Shown in pieces: positions 45,345 to 56,171 of a stretch of 64,000 nucleotides of DNA. Where the stretch lies: NCBI GenBank assembly GCA_963784065.1, contig CAWAQA010000005.1, positions 372,001 to 436,000 of the forward strand, in the 5' to 3' direction. The notes under the pieces are model-generated. The model worked only from the letters and a program-made list of their open reading frames with translations. It was not told where the DNA came from and did not search any database. The position numbers and the translations under genes are program-made. The DNA comes from CAWAQA01 sp963784065 (lineage in GTDB: Bacteria > Acidobacteriota > Vicinamibacteria > Vicinamibacterales > UBA2999). Positions within the stretch are counted from its first letter, which is position 1, and each line of letters begins with the position of its first letter.

Positions 45345-46510
45345 TCACGAAATGGCCGCGTGCAGCACGCGTCCGAACGCCGGCGCGAAGACGATCTTCC
45401 GACGGCAGCAGGCTCACGACGATGAACGCCTCGCGAACGAAAGTCGAAGAAGTAGCCCGGATGCACGAGCACGCGCTCGCGCTCGAGGAGATCGAGCACG
45501 AACTGCTCCTCCGTGCGCGTGGCCGGGATTCGCACCACCGCACACCAGCCGCCGTCCGCGCGCAGCACCTCGCAGGCGGGAACGCCGGCGGCCGCGCCGC
45601 GCGCGGCGTCCAGATTTCGCCGCACGCGCGCGTGGATCGCTGCACGGATCGGCGCCGCACGCGCCAGCAGCGCCGGCGCCGCGACCTGCACCGGCGTGCC
45701 CACCGAGAGGAAGCTGTCGGCGATCAGCTCGATGGCGGCACGTGCGCGCGTCACGCTCGTCCGGCGGGCCGCCAACCACGATCCATCCGAGCTTGAGCTG
45801 CGGCAGCCCCGCCGACTTCGACAGGCCGCCAAGCGTGAACGAGAGCACGTCAGCACCTGCGGCGAGATCGGTCACCGGGTCCGTCGGCGTCGAGCGGATA
45901 GTCCGCAAAGACTTCGTCGGCCACGAGCGCACAGCCCCGTTCGCGGCAGAACGCCGAGAGGCGCGCGACCTCGGGCGCCGACACGTAGGAGCCGGTCGGG
46001 TTGTTGGGAGACACGACGAGCACGGCGCGTGCGTCGGCCGGAGCGCTGTGACAGCGACGCGAAGTCGATCTCCCAGCGGCCGTGATACTCGAGATCGTAC
46101 GGCTCGGCGCGCACGCCCTCCAGCCGGGTCAGGTGCTCGAACAGCGGATAGCTGGGACGCGGCACGAGCACGCACTCGCCAGGGTTGCAGAGCAGCTTGA
46201 ACAACCACGTGTACGCCTCGCTCGTGCTCGCGGTGAGGACGACGTCCGCGGGATCGACCGTCACGCCGCGCCGCTCGTGATCCCTGGCGACCGCCTCGCG
46301 CGCCGTGGCGAGACCCAGCGGGTGCGGCTCGTAGCGCAACGCCTGCGGATCGACGAGCGGCGCCAGCAGATCGGGTGGATACGGCAGGCTGACCTTTGTC
46401 GGGTTCGACTCGGTGAGATCGACGATCGTCTCCCCTCGCGCGCGCAAGGCGGCGAGCGCCCGGGTCAGCCGGTTCGTGTCAGCGTAGGGCGGCAGGCGAT
46501 CGGAGAACAT
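45345..46510 (-). CDS. PLP-dependent class I/II aminotransferase (several frameshifts)
   Basis: This is an aspartate-aminotransferase-fold enzyme. The N-terminus MFSDRLPPYADTNRLTRALA is followed by IVDLTESNPTKVSLPYPP and VVLTASTSEAYTWLFKLL. Further on is the PLP-lysine segment VLSFTLGGLSKSAGLPQLKL with GWIVVGGP. The C-terminal part gives VRIPATRTEEQFVLDLLERE, VLVHPGYFFDF and EAFIVVSLLP, ending near 45345. Shifts lie near 46045, 45895, 45768, 45435 and 45395. The amino-group donor and acceptor cannot be read from sequence. The gene sits in a same-strand run from the beta-CASP gene to malQ, but a repeat-filled gap separates it from the HEAT-cyclophilin gene upstream. Confidence 0.82.
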
Positions 46511-46514
46511 CCGG

Positions 46515-46634
46515 GAATCTGCGCTGTGCGATTCGCGATCTCAAGTCTGCGATTCGTGATTGTCATTCGAAATGCGAATGGCGACGACGAATCAGCCGCA
46601 ATCACACATCGCAAATCACAACCGACAATCACAA
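46515..46634. repeat. GCGATTCGTGATTG-word hairpin
   Basis: The left arm (46515-46566) has GTGCGATTCGCGATC and TGCGATTCGTGATTG. The right arm (46586-46634) has CGAATCAGCCGCAATCACAC and ATCGCAAATCACAACC. The centre is CATTCG-AAATG-CGAATG. It fills the gap between the aminotransferase and the HEAT-cyclophilin gene and is noticeably less GC-rich than its surroundings. Confidence 0.7.
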
Positions 46635-46644
46635 AATGGTGGCC

Positions 46645-48679
46645 TTACCGCGGCAAGACCTCAACCTGCTTGATCACGTCCCCCTCGAGGATGCCGTCGG
46701 CCACGTCCATGCCCAACGTGATCTCGCCGAACACGGTGAAGTCGTGATCGAGGCGCGGGTTGTCGAGCAGGTTGACGAAGATCTGCGCGTCGCCGGTGTG
46801 GCGGCCGCGCGTGGACAGCCCGATCGTCCCGCGCGTGTTCCCGCGGAGTCCGAGCTCGTCGCGCATGAACGGGCCGTCGCCGGAGTACTCGTTCGATCCG
46901 GGACTGCCGCCCTGGAGCACGAACCCGGGCGCCACGCGCCAGAAGCTGAGCCCGTTGTAGTACCCCTGACGCGCCAGCTCCACGAACGCGCCCCGCGGTC
47001 GCCGGCGCCTCGTCGGTGAAGAGCCTCACCTCCATCACACCGGTCGCCGTCGTCATTCGCAGACGGTCCGGCGGCGCCGCGGTGCGACCGTGCGACGGAG
47101 CCAGGGTGGCGGGTGCGGCAGCGCGGGGCTGGACGGCTACGCCGGTCCACGCCCGCAGCGTGACGGCGCACTCGGCGGCGACGACGGGGTCCTGATCGCT
47201 GAGGCAGAAGCGCAGCTCCGGCGCCTGGGCCTTCGAGCCGAGCTCGCGGAGGCGGACGAGCAGCGCCATGCGAGGATCGCGCGAGGTGTCACGCTTCTCG
47301 GCTGAGAGGCGCGTGAACGCCTCGAGCAGCGCGGGCGCGGCGGACGCGCCATTCGGCGACCCCTCGAGGGCCTGGGCGGCGAGCATGACCAGCTGGTAAT
47401 CGCGGCGCGCCAGAGCCGCGACGTAGATCGCATCGGCGTCATGCCGTCGCAGCGTGCGCAACCCCTCGATCGCGGCGTGACGGACGTTGTCGTCGGCGTC
47501 GGACGCGAGCCGCTCGAGGCGCGCCGCCGCGGCAAGCGCCGCCGCGCCGCGCGCGGCGTACATGCGCACCTGCCACACCGGATGTTCGGCAAACACCGCG
47601 AGGAGCGGCGTCGCCTGCTCGCGCGCGAGGCGCGCCAGCGCCACGAAGGCGTGCGCCGGACGATGCCAGGCCACGCGGGATTGGGGACTGGAACCTCCGG
47701 ATTCGGCTCTCGGCAGTTCGTTCGTCAAGGCGGTCAGCCGCGTCACCGGATTCGGGCCCGCCGGACAGCCATTGCCAAGGGCATCGATCGCGGCCAGCGC
47801 CACATGGGCGCTCACGTCGTCGATCGCGGCGAGGACGGGTGCGCAATCCTGCGGCTGCAGCAGCCGGCTGTAGGCGCGGACTGCCTCGTACCGTACCTGG
47901 AACGCCGGATCGACGAGGGCGCGGCCGAGCAGCGCGCGGCGCTGCGCATCGGTGGCCTCGGCCGTCGCAGACGCAACGATTGCACGGCGCCGCACCTGGA
48001 GGTCAGGGTCATCGAGCCCGCGCTCGACGGTCGCGATATCCACCGGTCCCGCCGCCGCAAGCGCGAGCCACGCCAGACGGCGCACCAGCGCGAGGTCGGC
48101 GTCCGAGGGATCGGAGCCCAGCGTCGCCGCGGCACGGAGCTGGGCGATCGTCGCTGCCTCGGGAGGCTGCACCTTGACCGTGTTCCGAATCAGGGCGTCG
48201 AGTCCTTTGGCCGCGCCGGCCACCACCGCCGGATGCGCGTCCTGCAGGCGGAGGCGCAACGCCTCCTCGACTTCGCGCAGGACCGCGGGAGCGCGGTTCG
48301 GCAGGCGGCCGATCGTCTCAGCCACGACCTCGCGCGTGAGCGCGTCCGGCTCGAGACGCAGCCTCGTGAGCAGCGCCTGCGTGGCCGTCGCCAGCTCCGG
48401 CGGCGGCGGGGTGTCGCCGGTGCGCGGGACCGCGAACAAAGCCTGCCCCAGCGCATTCGCGGCCTCGCGCCGCACTTCGGCGCGCCCGTGCGGCAGCAGC
48501 GGAAGAATGTCCTTGACGGCTTCCGGGCGCTCCGTCTGGCCGAGCGCGCGCACCTTTCGCGCCACGTCGAGCGCCGCGTCCTGCGAGCGCCCGGCCGCCG
48601 TCGCCAGGAACACGAAGGCGATCGCCCAGGGCAGACACGACCAGCGGAAAGGGATCTTGCTGCGCAGCATTCCGGACAA
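46645..48679 (-). CDS. HEAT-repeat protein with C-terminal cyclophilin-type peptidyl-prolyl isomerase (one frameshift)
   Basis: This exported protein of about 677 residues has an N-terminal hydrophobic signal (LPWAIAFVFLATAAGRSQ). About 450 residues of HEAT-like helical repeats follow (HGRAEVRREAANALGQALFA, DPDLQVRRRAIVASATAEAT, ADDNVRHAAIEGLRTLRRHD). A cyclophilin domain is at the end (GYYNGLSFWRVAPGFVLQGG, DELGLRGNTRGTIGLSTRG, DAQIFVNLLDNPRLDHDFTV). A shift near 46995 falls at the start of the isomerase domain. Cyclophilins speed proline isomerisation in folding. Fusion to a long HEAT solenoid suggests a substrate-holding chaperone outside the cytoplasm. It is 15 bases from the M49 gene upstream. 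Confidence 0.87.
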
Positions 48680-48694
48680 CCTTAGCCTGGCAGG

Positions 48695-50682
48695 TTAACT
48701 CGTTTTCGTCGCCTTGGCGGCCAGATCGTCTTCGTGATCCTCGTGGCCGTCGCGCGCGAATGCCGAGTACTCCAGCATCTGCGTCTCGAGGTCGCACGGG
48801 TAGGAAATCTCCACGTCCACGATCCCGCCATCGTCGCCGTACCGCGCTTCGAGCCGCGGCATGACGAACGCACTATAGGACGGCAGGTTCAGCGCGTCCA
48901 CACGCGCTACGACTTCATCGCGCAGAGCAGGATCGAAGTGGACACCGTAGGTCTCGAACAACGACTTCGCGGCATCGTAGTCGCCTTCGCCCTTGATGCG
49001 CTGCACCTCGGCGAGGAGGCGCCCGACGCCGTCACGGAACGCTGACGGGTCGGTCATCACGAAGTATGTCTTGCCGCCACGCCGCCTGACCTCGATCGCC
49101 GAGGTGTGCGCAATCAGCCAGTTCACGATCATGTGGCGATTGCGCATGTGATCCTCCTCGATCTGCGTGCCGTGGCGGATGCGGCGGAGCTGCAGCAGCG
49201 CATTGCGCGTGTAGTGCTCGTACTCGGCGCGGATGATCTCTTCGTGATCCGCGGCAGGCACGAGGCCGAGCTCGACGAGCTTGGGGTCGGACAGGAAATA
49301 CAAGGCCACGAGGTCGGCGCGCGACTCCTCGATGGCGGAGAACTGCTCCTTGAGCAACTGATGGGGCGGCGCCGTCACGCCCTCGGCCATGCGACCGGAT
49401 CCGTGTCCGATCACCTCGTGCATCTCGGTGGTCAGTTCCTGCGCGAACGCACCGAACTGCCGCGCGCGGGCGGCTCTTTCGGCATTCCACGCGAATTCCA
49501 CGCGCATGGCATCCGGCATGGCGAACTCGTAGGCTTCGTTCACGTTCGACATCGACACCGACTTGCTGCCGAACTGTTCGCGGATGGCCTGATCGTTGGG
49601 CAGGTTGATGCCGATCGGCATCAGCGGTCCGGAGTCGCCGGTCTCGAGCACGACCTCCATCGCCCTGGCGGTGACGCCGAGAACCTGGGGCTTGCGGAAC
49701 CGTGGCTCCCACGGCATGTGATCCTCGAACCACTGCGCGTTGGCCGCAATCGTCTCGATCTTGCGCGTCTTCTCCTCGTTGCACGTAGTAGACGAGCGCT
49801 TCCCAGGATCCTTTGGAGCCGCGCGGGTCCATGTAGACCTCGACGAAGCCGTTGATCGTGTCCACCGGGGACTTCTTGTCACGAACCCAGGCGATGTCGT
49901 AGGCGATGCGATCGCTCTCCTCGCCGGTCTGGTAGAAGCGGATCAGGGCGCGCAACGCCGTCGGCCATGGGGACGGTGGCGTAGGGCAGGGCGTCCTCGA
50001 GATGACCGATGATGCGGCGGATCTCGCGATCGTAGCGGCCGCCGACCCGGTACACTTCCTCGACGAGCTGGCCGTTCCTCTTCACGAGCCTCGAGTTCAG
50101 CCCGAATCGCTCCTCGAACTGCTCGACGTCGCTCATCGTCACACCGACGTACAGATTGTTGGCGCTCGCCTCGAGAATGTCGCGGCCCGGGCCCGGCGTC
50201 TTGTTGGTGAGGATCGGGTCCACCTGCGGATCGAAGAAAAGCGGCGCCAGCCGAGCGACCATCGATTCGAGCGACTCCCCCTCGCGCCGCGGAAAGCGCG
50301 CGCCGCGCCCGGCGGCGGCGCACACCGCGCCGGCAAGGTCGGCGCGCGTCAGGCGCAGGAGGAATTTGCGCGCCGTGATGTTGTTGTACGGGCCCGTGTT
50401 GAGCCAGAACAGCTTGGTATAGCGACGGATCTCCGCGGCCACCGCGGGATCGACGGCCTGATCGTGCGTCAGGATGGCCTCGAGCAGCGCCCGCATCTCG
50501 AGGTTGTGGGCGTAGCGCTGGTCGTAGAAGATGTCGCGCCCGGCAAGGGCCGCCAGGGAGAGGTGCCAGACGAGGATCTTGTCGCGCAGCGACAGCGACG
50601 CGAAACCATCGGCGTAGAGTTGCACGACCGCGGCTTCGTCGACCCGCTCCAGGAGGTACTTACGATTCGGGCTGGCGGTCAA
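48695..50682 (-). CDS. M49-family (dipeptidyl-peptidase III-type) metallopeptidase (two frameshifts)
   Basis: Members remove dipeptides from peptide N-termini with zinc. The protein starts MTASPNRKYLLERVDEAAVV, has no signal peptide, and so should be cytoplasmic. The zinc motif is TEMHEVIGHGSGRM (HEXXGH, the unusual spacing specific to this family), and the second glutamate motif is IEESRADLVALYFLSD. Other conserved stretches are YTKLFWLNTGPYNNITARKF and RDKKSPVDTINGFVEVYMDP. Shifts lie near 49955 and 49785, giving about 662 residues when corrected. Automatic annotation often mislabels relatives as dihydrofolate reductase; nothing here supports that. It ends EDDLAAKATKTS. Confidence 0.9.
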
Positions 50683-50711
50683 TGGCTAGACTCCAGACTC
50701 CAAAGTGCAGT

Positions 50712-52092
50712 TCAAACCTCTATTGTCTCCCGATACGCCGGCGCGCGGGCGTCCCACCCCAGCCGTTTACCAATCAACGCTCCCAGCGCGTCCATGGGTC
50801 CGGGCTCGCCGTGGACGAGGTAGAGGCGTCGCGGAGCGGACGGCAGCGTGCCCAGCCAGCGCAGGATCTCGCCGCGATCGGCGTGCGCCGACATCGAGTC
50901 GAGCCTGCGCGACCGTCGCGTGCGACCGGCACGAAGTGGCCGTGAATCTTGACGTGGGCCGCGCCGTCCACGAGGGTCCGGCCGCGCGTGCCGGGCGCCT
51001 GATAGCCGACGAAGAGCACGGTGTTCTTCGCCTCGGGGAGCGCGCGCGCCATGTGATGCAGGACGCGGCCGCCGGTGGCCATGCCGCTGGAGGAGATCAC
51101 GATGGCGGTGCGCCGGCTGGCGGTCAGCTCGCTTCGACTGCTGCGGGGAGGCGATGGTCTGGAACCGCGCGGTCGCGAACGTGCTGACGTCCTTCTGCGT
51201 GGGTCGCATGTCCTCGTCGAGCTCGCCCACATGCGAGGCGTAGAAGCGAAGCGCCTCGACCGCCATCGGACTGTCCACGTACACCGGCAGCACCGGGACG
51301 CGCCGCTCGCGTTCGAGGCGCCGCACCCAATACAGCAACTCCTCGACACGTCCGATGGCGAACGCCGGGATGATCAGTTTGCCGCCGCGGCCTGCCGTTT
51401 CGCGAATCACGCTCGCAAGCCCTTCTCCGCTGTCGTCCGCGACGTGATCGCGATCGCCATACGTCGATTCGACAAGGACGATGTCCGCAGCCGCCGCGTC
51501 GGCGGGATCGGGCAGCACCGGCCGGCCGTAGCGCCCGAGATCGCCGCCGAACAGGATCGTCGAGCCACCGGCGAGACGGACGAGCACGATAGGACGAACC
51601 GAGCAGGTGGCCCGCAGGAGCGAATGTGACGGTTATCCCCGGCGCCGCCTCCTGCGGACGGTTGTACGGCACGGCCTGGAGGTGCGTCAGCGCGCGAAGC
51701 GCGTCGCTCTCGCCGTAGAGCGGCAGGGCGGGCGCGTGCCTCGTGTAGCCATGCTTGTTCGCCTGACGCGCATCCTCTTCCTGGATTCGCCCCGAGTCGG
51801 GCAGCACCAGGCGGCAGAGATCCGCGGTGCCGCTCGTGCAGAAGACGCGGCCCCGGAATCCGCCGGCGACCAGCCGCGGCAGGTAGCCGACGTGATCGAG
51901 ATGCGCGTGGGTCAGGACGACGGCGTGAATGGAATCAGGAGGAACCGGAAAATCCTCCCAGTTCCGCGCCCGCAGCTCCTTGAGGCCCTGGAAGAGCCCG
52001 CAGTCGAACAACACGCGCGCGCCCGCGTGCTCGAGCAGGTACTTGGACCCGGTGACCGTGCGGGCCGCCCCCAGGAACGTGAGTTTTGCCAC
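50712..52092 (-). CDS. Beta-CASP metallo-beta-lactamase RNA-processing nuclease (frameshifts)
   Basis: This is a nuclease of the CPSF73/Ysh1-like family that cuts or trims RNA. It starts MAKLTFLGAARTVTGSKYLL and has the metal motif VVLTHAHLDHVGYLPRL. The further metal and beta-CASP motifs are ILFGGDLGRYGRPVLPDPAD, VLVESTYGDRDH, LIIPAFAIGRVEELLY, VYVDSPMA and SSSGMATGGRVLHHMA. The C-terminal histidine motif is in SMSAHADRGEILRWL, and LYLVHGEPGPMDALGALIGK follows. Shifts near 51590, 51140 and 50910 split the frame; corrected length is about 459. It heads a same-strand run towards the M49, HEAT-cyclophilin and other genes. Confidence 0.9.
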
Positions 52093-52104
52093 GCACCGAC
52101 GATA

Positions 52105-52200
52105 TCAGGCCTCAGGCCTCAGGCCTCAGGCCCCAGGGATCGCCAGGGATCCGCAGCCGGGAGGCCGCCCGGCCTTAGACCGGAGGCCCTGCAGCCTGTT
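52105..52200. repeat. Tandem AGGCCTC repeat and GGCCTC/GAGGCC hairpin in a divergent gap
   Basis: AGGCCTC is repeated 3.7 times head to tail at 52107-52132. Because GGCCTC/GAGGCC words are nearly self-complementary, the tract can fold on itself. CCCAGGGATCGCCAGGGATC follows, then GGAGGCCGCCCGGCC and GACCGGAGGCCCTGCAGCCT. It fills the 119-base gap between two divergent genes, so it lies in both promoter regions rather than after a gene. Confidence 0.65.
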
Positions 52201-52211
52201 AAGCTTTCCCC

Positions 52212-54462
52212 ATGGCCGCAGCTTTTCGGCGCCGCATCGGGATTGTTCTTGGTCTCGGGGTCCTGACCGTCTCGCTCGCGGCGCAGGCGCCGCCGCGCGC
52301 GCTGACCGTCGACGCGATCTACGACCCGGCGACGCGGGTCGACTTCAGCGGATCGCCCGCAACCAACATCACCTGGGTCGATGCCCAGAGCTATCTCGTG
52401 TCCCGGCGCGCCGGAGGCGGTTACCAATGGCTGAAGGTGGACGCGGCGTCGGGCCGTTCCACCCCACTCTTCGACAGCGAGCGCATGGAGGCGGCGATCG
52501 CGGAACTGCCCGGCGTCACCGGGTCCGAAGCGGCGCAGATCGCGCTCTCTTCGGACCTCACGCTGAACCCGACGCGCATCCGGCGCGCTCTTCTCGATCT
52601 CCGAGGATCTCTACTACTACGACTTCGGATCCGCGCGTGCGTCCCGCCTGACAACGGCTCCCGGCGCCGAAGAGGAGGCGACCTTCAGCCCCGACGGACG
52701 TTTCGTCGCTTTCGTCCGCGCGCACAACCTGTTCGTCGTGGAGGTCGCCGGCGCGCGCGAGCTGGCGCTGACGACCGATGGGAGCGAAGAGATCCTGAAC
52801 GGCAAGCTCGATTGGCTGTACCAGGAGGAGATTTACGGCCGTGGCCGGTTCCGCGGTTACTGGTGGAGCCCCGATTCGACGCGGGTGGCGTTCCTGCAGC
52901 TCGATGAACGGCCCGTCCCCGAGTACACGGTGGTCGATCACATTCCCTACCGCCCCGTCGTCGAGGTCACGGACTACCCGAAAGCCGGCGACCCGAATCC
53001 CAAGGTGAAGCTCGGAGTGTCACGCGTGACCGGTGGCGCCCCGCTCTGGGTCGATCTGAACAGCTACTCCGCGATCGACTTCCTCATCGTGAACGTGGAC
53101 TGGACGCCGGCGTCGTCCGAGGTCGTGTTCCAGCTGCAGGACCGCGAGCAGACGTGGCTCGACCTGAACGTCGCGAGCGCGGCATCGGGGCAGCCGCGCA
53201 GGATCCTGCGCGAGACCACCAAAGCGTGGGTGAATGAGAATGGCAACCCCACCTGGCTGAAGGACGGTTCGTTCCTGTGGTTCAGCGAACGCAGCGGCTT
53301 CAAGCACCTCTATCAATACAAGACCGACGGCACGCTGGTGCGGCAGGTCACCACCGGCCGGTGGGACGTCCGCTCGCTGTACGGGGTTGACGAGAGCAAC
53401 GGCCTGGTTTACTTCCCGTCGAGCGAGCGCAGCGCGATCGGCACGGATCTGTACCGCGTCAGGCTGGATGGGACCGGCTTCACGCGGCTGTCGCAGCCGC
53501 TTGGCACGCACCGCGCGATCTTCAACCCGGCGTTCACGCAATACGTCGGCATCTGGAGCGACGTGACCACGCCGCCGCAGGTGCGGCTGCACCGCGCCGA
53601 CGGCACCGAGGTGCGGGTGATCGACGCCAACCCGGTGAAGACACACGCCGAGTTCCGGCTCTCGAAGCCCGAGTTCGTCCAGGTGACGGCGCGCGACGGC
53701 TTCGTCATGGACGCGATGATCATCAGGCCGCCCGACTTCAACCCGGCGCGCCGGTATCCGGTGTTCCAGCATACGTATGCAGGTCCGGGGGCCGCCCAGG
53801 TGCGCAACCAGTGGGCCGGACAGACGTACATGTTTCATCAGATGCTCGCGCAGCACGGCGTGATCGTGTGGATCCACGACAACCGCAGCGCGAGCGGCAA
53901 AGGCGTGGAGTCGCAGTGGCCGGTCTACGGCAATCTCGGCGCGCCCGAGCTGCGCGATCTCGAAGACGGCCTGACGTGGCTGAAGCAGCAGCCGGGCGTG
54001 GACGGCTCACGCATCCTGCTGAGCGGCTGGAGCTACGGCGGGTTCATGACGGCGTACGCGCTGACCCACAGTACGAGCTGGGCGGCCGGGATCGTGGGCG
54101 CGCCCGTCACCGACTGGCGCGACTACGACACGGTGTACACGGAACGCCTGATGAAGATGCCGCAGAACAACGCCGACGGCTACCGGGCGTCAGCCCCACG
54201 GTTCGCCGCCGGCCGGCTTCACGGCCGGATGCTGCTGATGCACGGCACGACGGACGACAACGTGCATTTCCAGAACACCGTGCAGTTCGTCTACGAGCTG
54301 CAGCGGGCCGGAAAGTCGTTCGAGATGATGATCTACCCGCGCTCGCGCCACGCCTTCGACGATCCGCTCCTCAACAGGCATCTGCGGCAGAACATGTTCG
54401 ACTTCACGATGAGGACGATCGGCAGCGCGCCCGGCCCCGCCGGAACGTCCACGGCCCAGTAG
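52212..54462 (+). CDS. S9-family dipeptidyl peptidase IV-like protease (one frameshift)
   Basis: This exported serine peptidase of about 749 residues cleaves dipeptides, usually after proline or alanine. It starts with the signal peptide AFRRRIGIVLGLGVLTVSLA then AQA. The N-terminal eight-bladed propeller contains DGRFVAFVRAHNLFVVEV and LDWLYQEEIYGRGRFRGYWW. The EE pair of this stretch is the dipeptidyl-peptidase IV hallmark that binds the substrate amino group. The hydrolase domain has the nucleophile in SGWSYGGFMTAYAL, Asp in MHGTTDDNVHFQN and His in YPRSRHAFDD. A shift near 52590 interrupts the propeller; corrected, SISEDLYYYDFGSARAS is continuous. The next gene starts 4 bases after its stop. 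Confidence 0.93.
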
Positions 54463-54466
54463 CTGC

Positions 54467-55323
54467 ATGTCGCTGCTCGATGCGCTGCTGACGGACTCGA
54501 CAGTCATCGCCGCGGAGCTGCGGCCGCCGCGGGCGGAGCTCGACTCCGTTGAGGGCATGGACGCGTGGATCGATCTGTACCACGCGATCCGCGGGCTCGC
54601 GCGCCAGGACATCCGCGTGTTCCTCACCGACAGCGCCGTCGGGACGCAGGAAGAGAACAACCTGCGTCACCTGGTGACGAACCTCGGACGCGACGTCCCG
54701 CGCGAGCGCGTCGTGCCGTTTCTGACGAGCAAGCACTCGCGCGAGTTCTGCCTCGCCTATGCGGAGCAGGCGTGGCAGCACGGCTTCTCGTCGCTCGTGG
54801 TGCTCGGCGGGGACAAGACGGTGGGCCGGGCACGCTGCGTGGACCACGCGTGGGAGTTGCGGAAGGCGATTCGTGACCGCGAGCCGCGGTTGGCCCTTGG
54901 CGGGTGGGCCAACCCGTACGCCGACGCCGCACCGCAGGTCGGCTTCCTCGTCGATGGGTCCTTCACGGCGGAGTACTACCTGACCCAGATCGTCAGCCAC
55001 ATCGACGTCGCACCCGGTAGAACGGTTCCTCGAGGAGACCCGACGCCGCGGCGCGGACCAGATACCGGGCATGTTCGGCGTCTTCTACTATCGCAGCGCC
55101 AACGCGAGGACGCTGCAGCTGCTCAGCCAGTTCCTGCCGGTCCCCGCTGCCGGGCTTACGGCGGAATTCGCGCGCCGGCGCGACACCGGTCGACGTCTGC
55201 GCCCGTACGCTGCGCGCGATGATGGACATCGGCGTACGGCACTTCTACATCAGCAACCTTCCGCTGCTCGGCGCCCCGGCCACGCTGACCGCCATCCTCG
55301 AAAAAGTCGGCGTGACGGCATAG
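54467..55323 (+). CDS. Methylenetetrahydrofolate reductase-like protein (two frameshifts)
   Basis: The protein of about 285 residues resembles the short MetF-like family that includes mycobacterial homologues. Visible parts are the opening VIAAELRPPRAELDSVEGMD, FLTDSAVGTQEENNLRHLVT, SLVVLGGDKTVGRARCVDHA, LGGWANPYADAAPQVGFLVD and QIPGMFGVFYYRSANARTLQ. The end reads MMDIGVRHFYISNLPLLGAP and KVGVTA. A TIM-barrel flavoenzyme fold is likely. Whether it reduces methylene-tetrahydrofolate cannot be decided, since the usual MetF motifs are only partly kept. Shifts lie near 55018 and 55185. It is 4 bases downstream of the peptidase gene. Confidence 0.72.
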
Positions 55324-55387
55324 CTGCACCCCCTGGCCGCCAGGACCAGGTTGGGGAGTGGGAGTTGATATTGCAACCGCCGTACGC

Positions 55388-56171
55388 ATGAGAACGCGTG
55401 CGTCCATCGACGGCCATCCGATTCATCCCATGCTCATCCCTTACCCGTTTGCGTTCCTGACGGGCGGGTGGGGCTTTGGCGTGGCGGCGGCCATCACCGG
55501 CAACAAGGACCTGGCGACCGTCGCGCGCTACCTCGTCCCCACCGGGGTGGCGGCCGGCCTTCTCGCCGCCGTCCCCGGCATCGTGGACTACGTCGAGAGC
55601 GTTCCGCCCGACAGCTCAGCCAAAGAACGGGCGCGCACGCACGGACTGCTCAACACCGCCGCGCTCGCGCTGTTCACGGCGGGATGGTGGATCAGCCGGC
55701 GGTCGCGCCGCACCGCCGCACCGTTGCTGCTGCAAGGACTGGGCACCGCGGCGATGTCCACCGCGGCGTGGATGGGCGGCGTCCTGGTGAACCGCAACCA
55801 GATCGGCGTGGACCACCGCTACGCGAACGCGGGCAAGTGGCAGGAGGAACGCCGAGCGCCGGCGAGCAGCCGCGCGCTCGCGTTTGCCGCGGCGCCGCTG
55901 GACGTGGACCAGATGAAGCTGGTTCACGTGGACGGCGCGCGCATTGCCGTCGGCGCGCACGGAGGAGGGCTACGCCGCCTTCAGCGATCGCTGCACGCAC
56001 CGCGGCGGACCGCTCTCCGACGGCGTGCTGATCTGCGGGACCGTGCAGTGTCCGTGGCACGGCTCCCAGTTCGACGTGCACACAGGTGACGTGAAGTGCG
56101 GGCCGGCGGAGAAGCCGATCGAGACCTACGACATCGACAAGGCGTCGGGCGAGATCAAGCGGCCGGCCTAG
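55388..56171 (+). CDS. DUF2231 membrane protein fused to a Rieske [2Fe-2S] domain (one frameshift)
   Basis: The ATG at 55388 gives MRTRASIDGHPIHPMLIPYP, the DUF2231 start with its HPIHPMLIPYP motif. Four membrane helices follow (LTGGWGFGVAAAITG, TGVAAGLLAAVPGIV, LLNTAALALFTAGWWIS, GTAAMSTAAWMGGVLVN). After a shift near 55968 comes a Rieske domain with both cluster motifs, CTHRGGPLSDG and CPWHGSQFDVHTG, ending GEIKRPA. The cluster domain should face the cytoplasm or periplasm at the membrane surface and pass electrons; the partner is unknown. An ORF start at 55358 exists but the motif argues for 55388. Length is about 260. Confidence 0.88.

Noticed and set aside
48695..50682. Possible dihydrofolate reductase, the label often attached to similar proteins.
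   Set aside because: The HEXXGH zinc motif (HEVIGHGSG) and EESRADL motif show an M49 peptidase; no DHFR motif is present.
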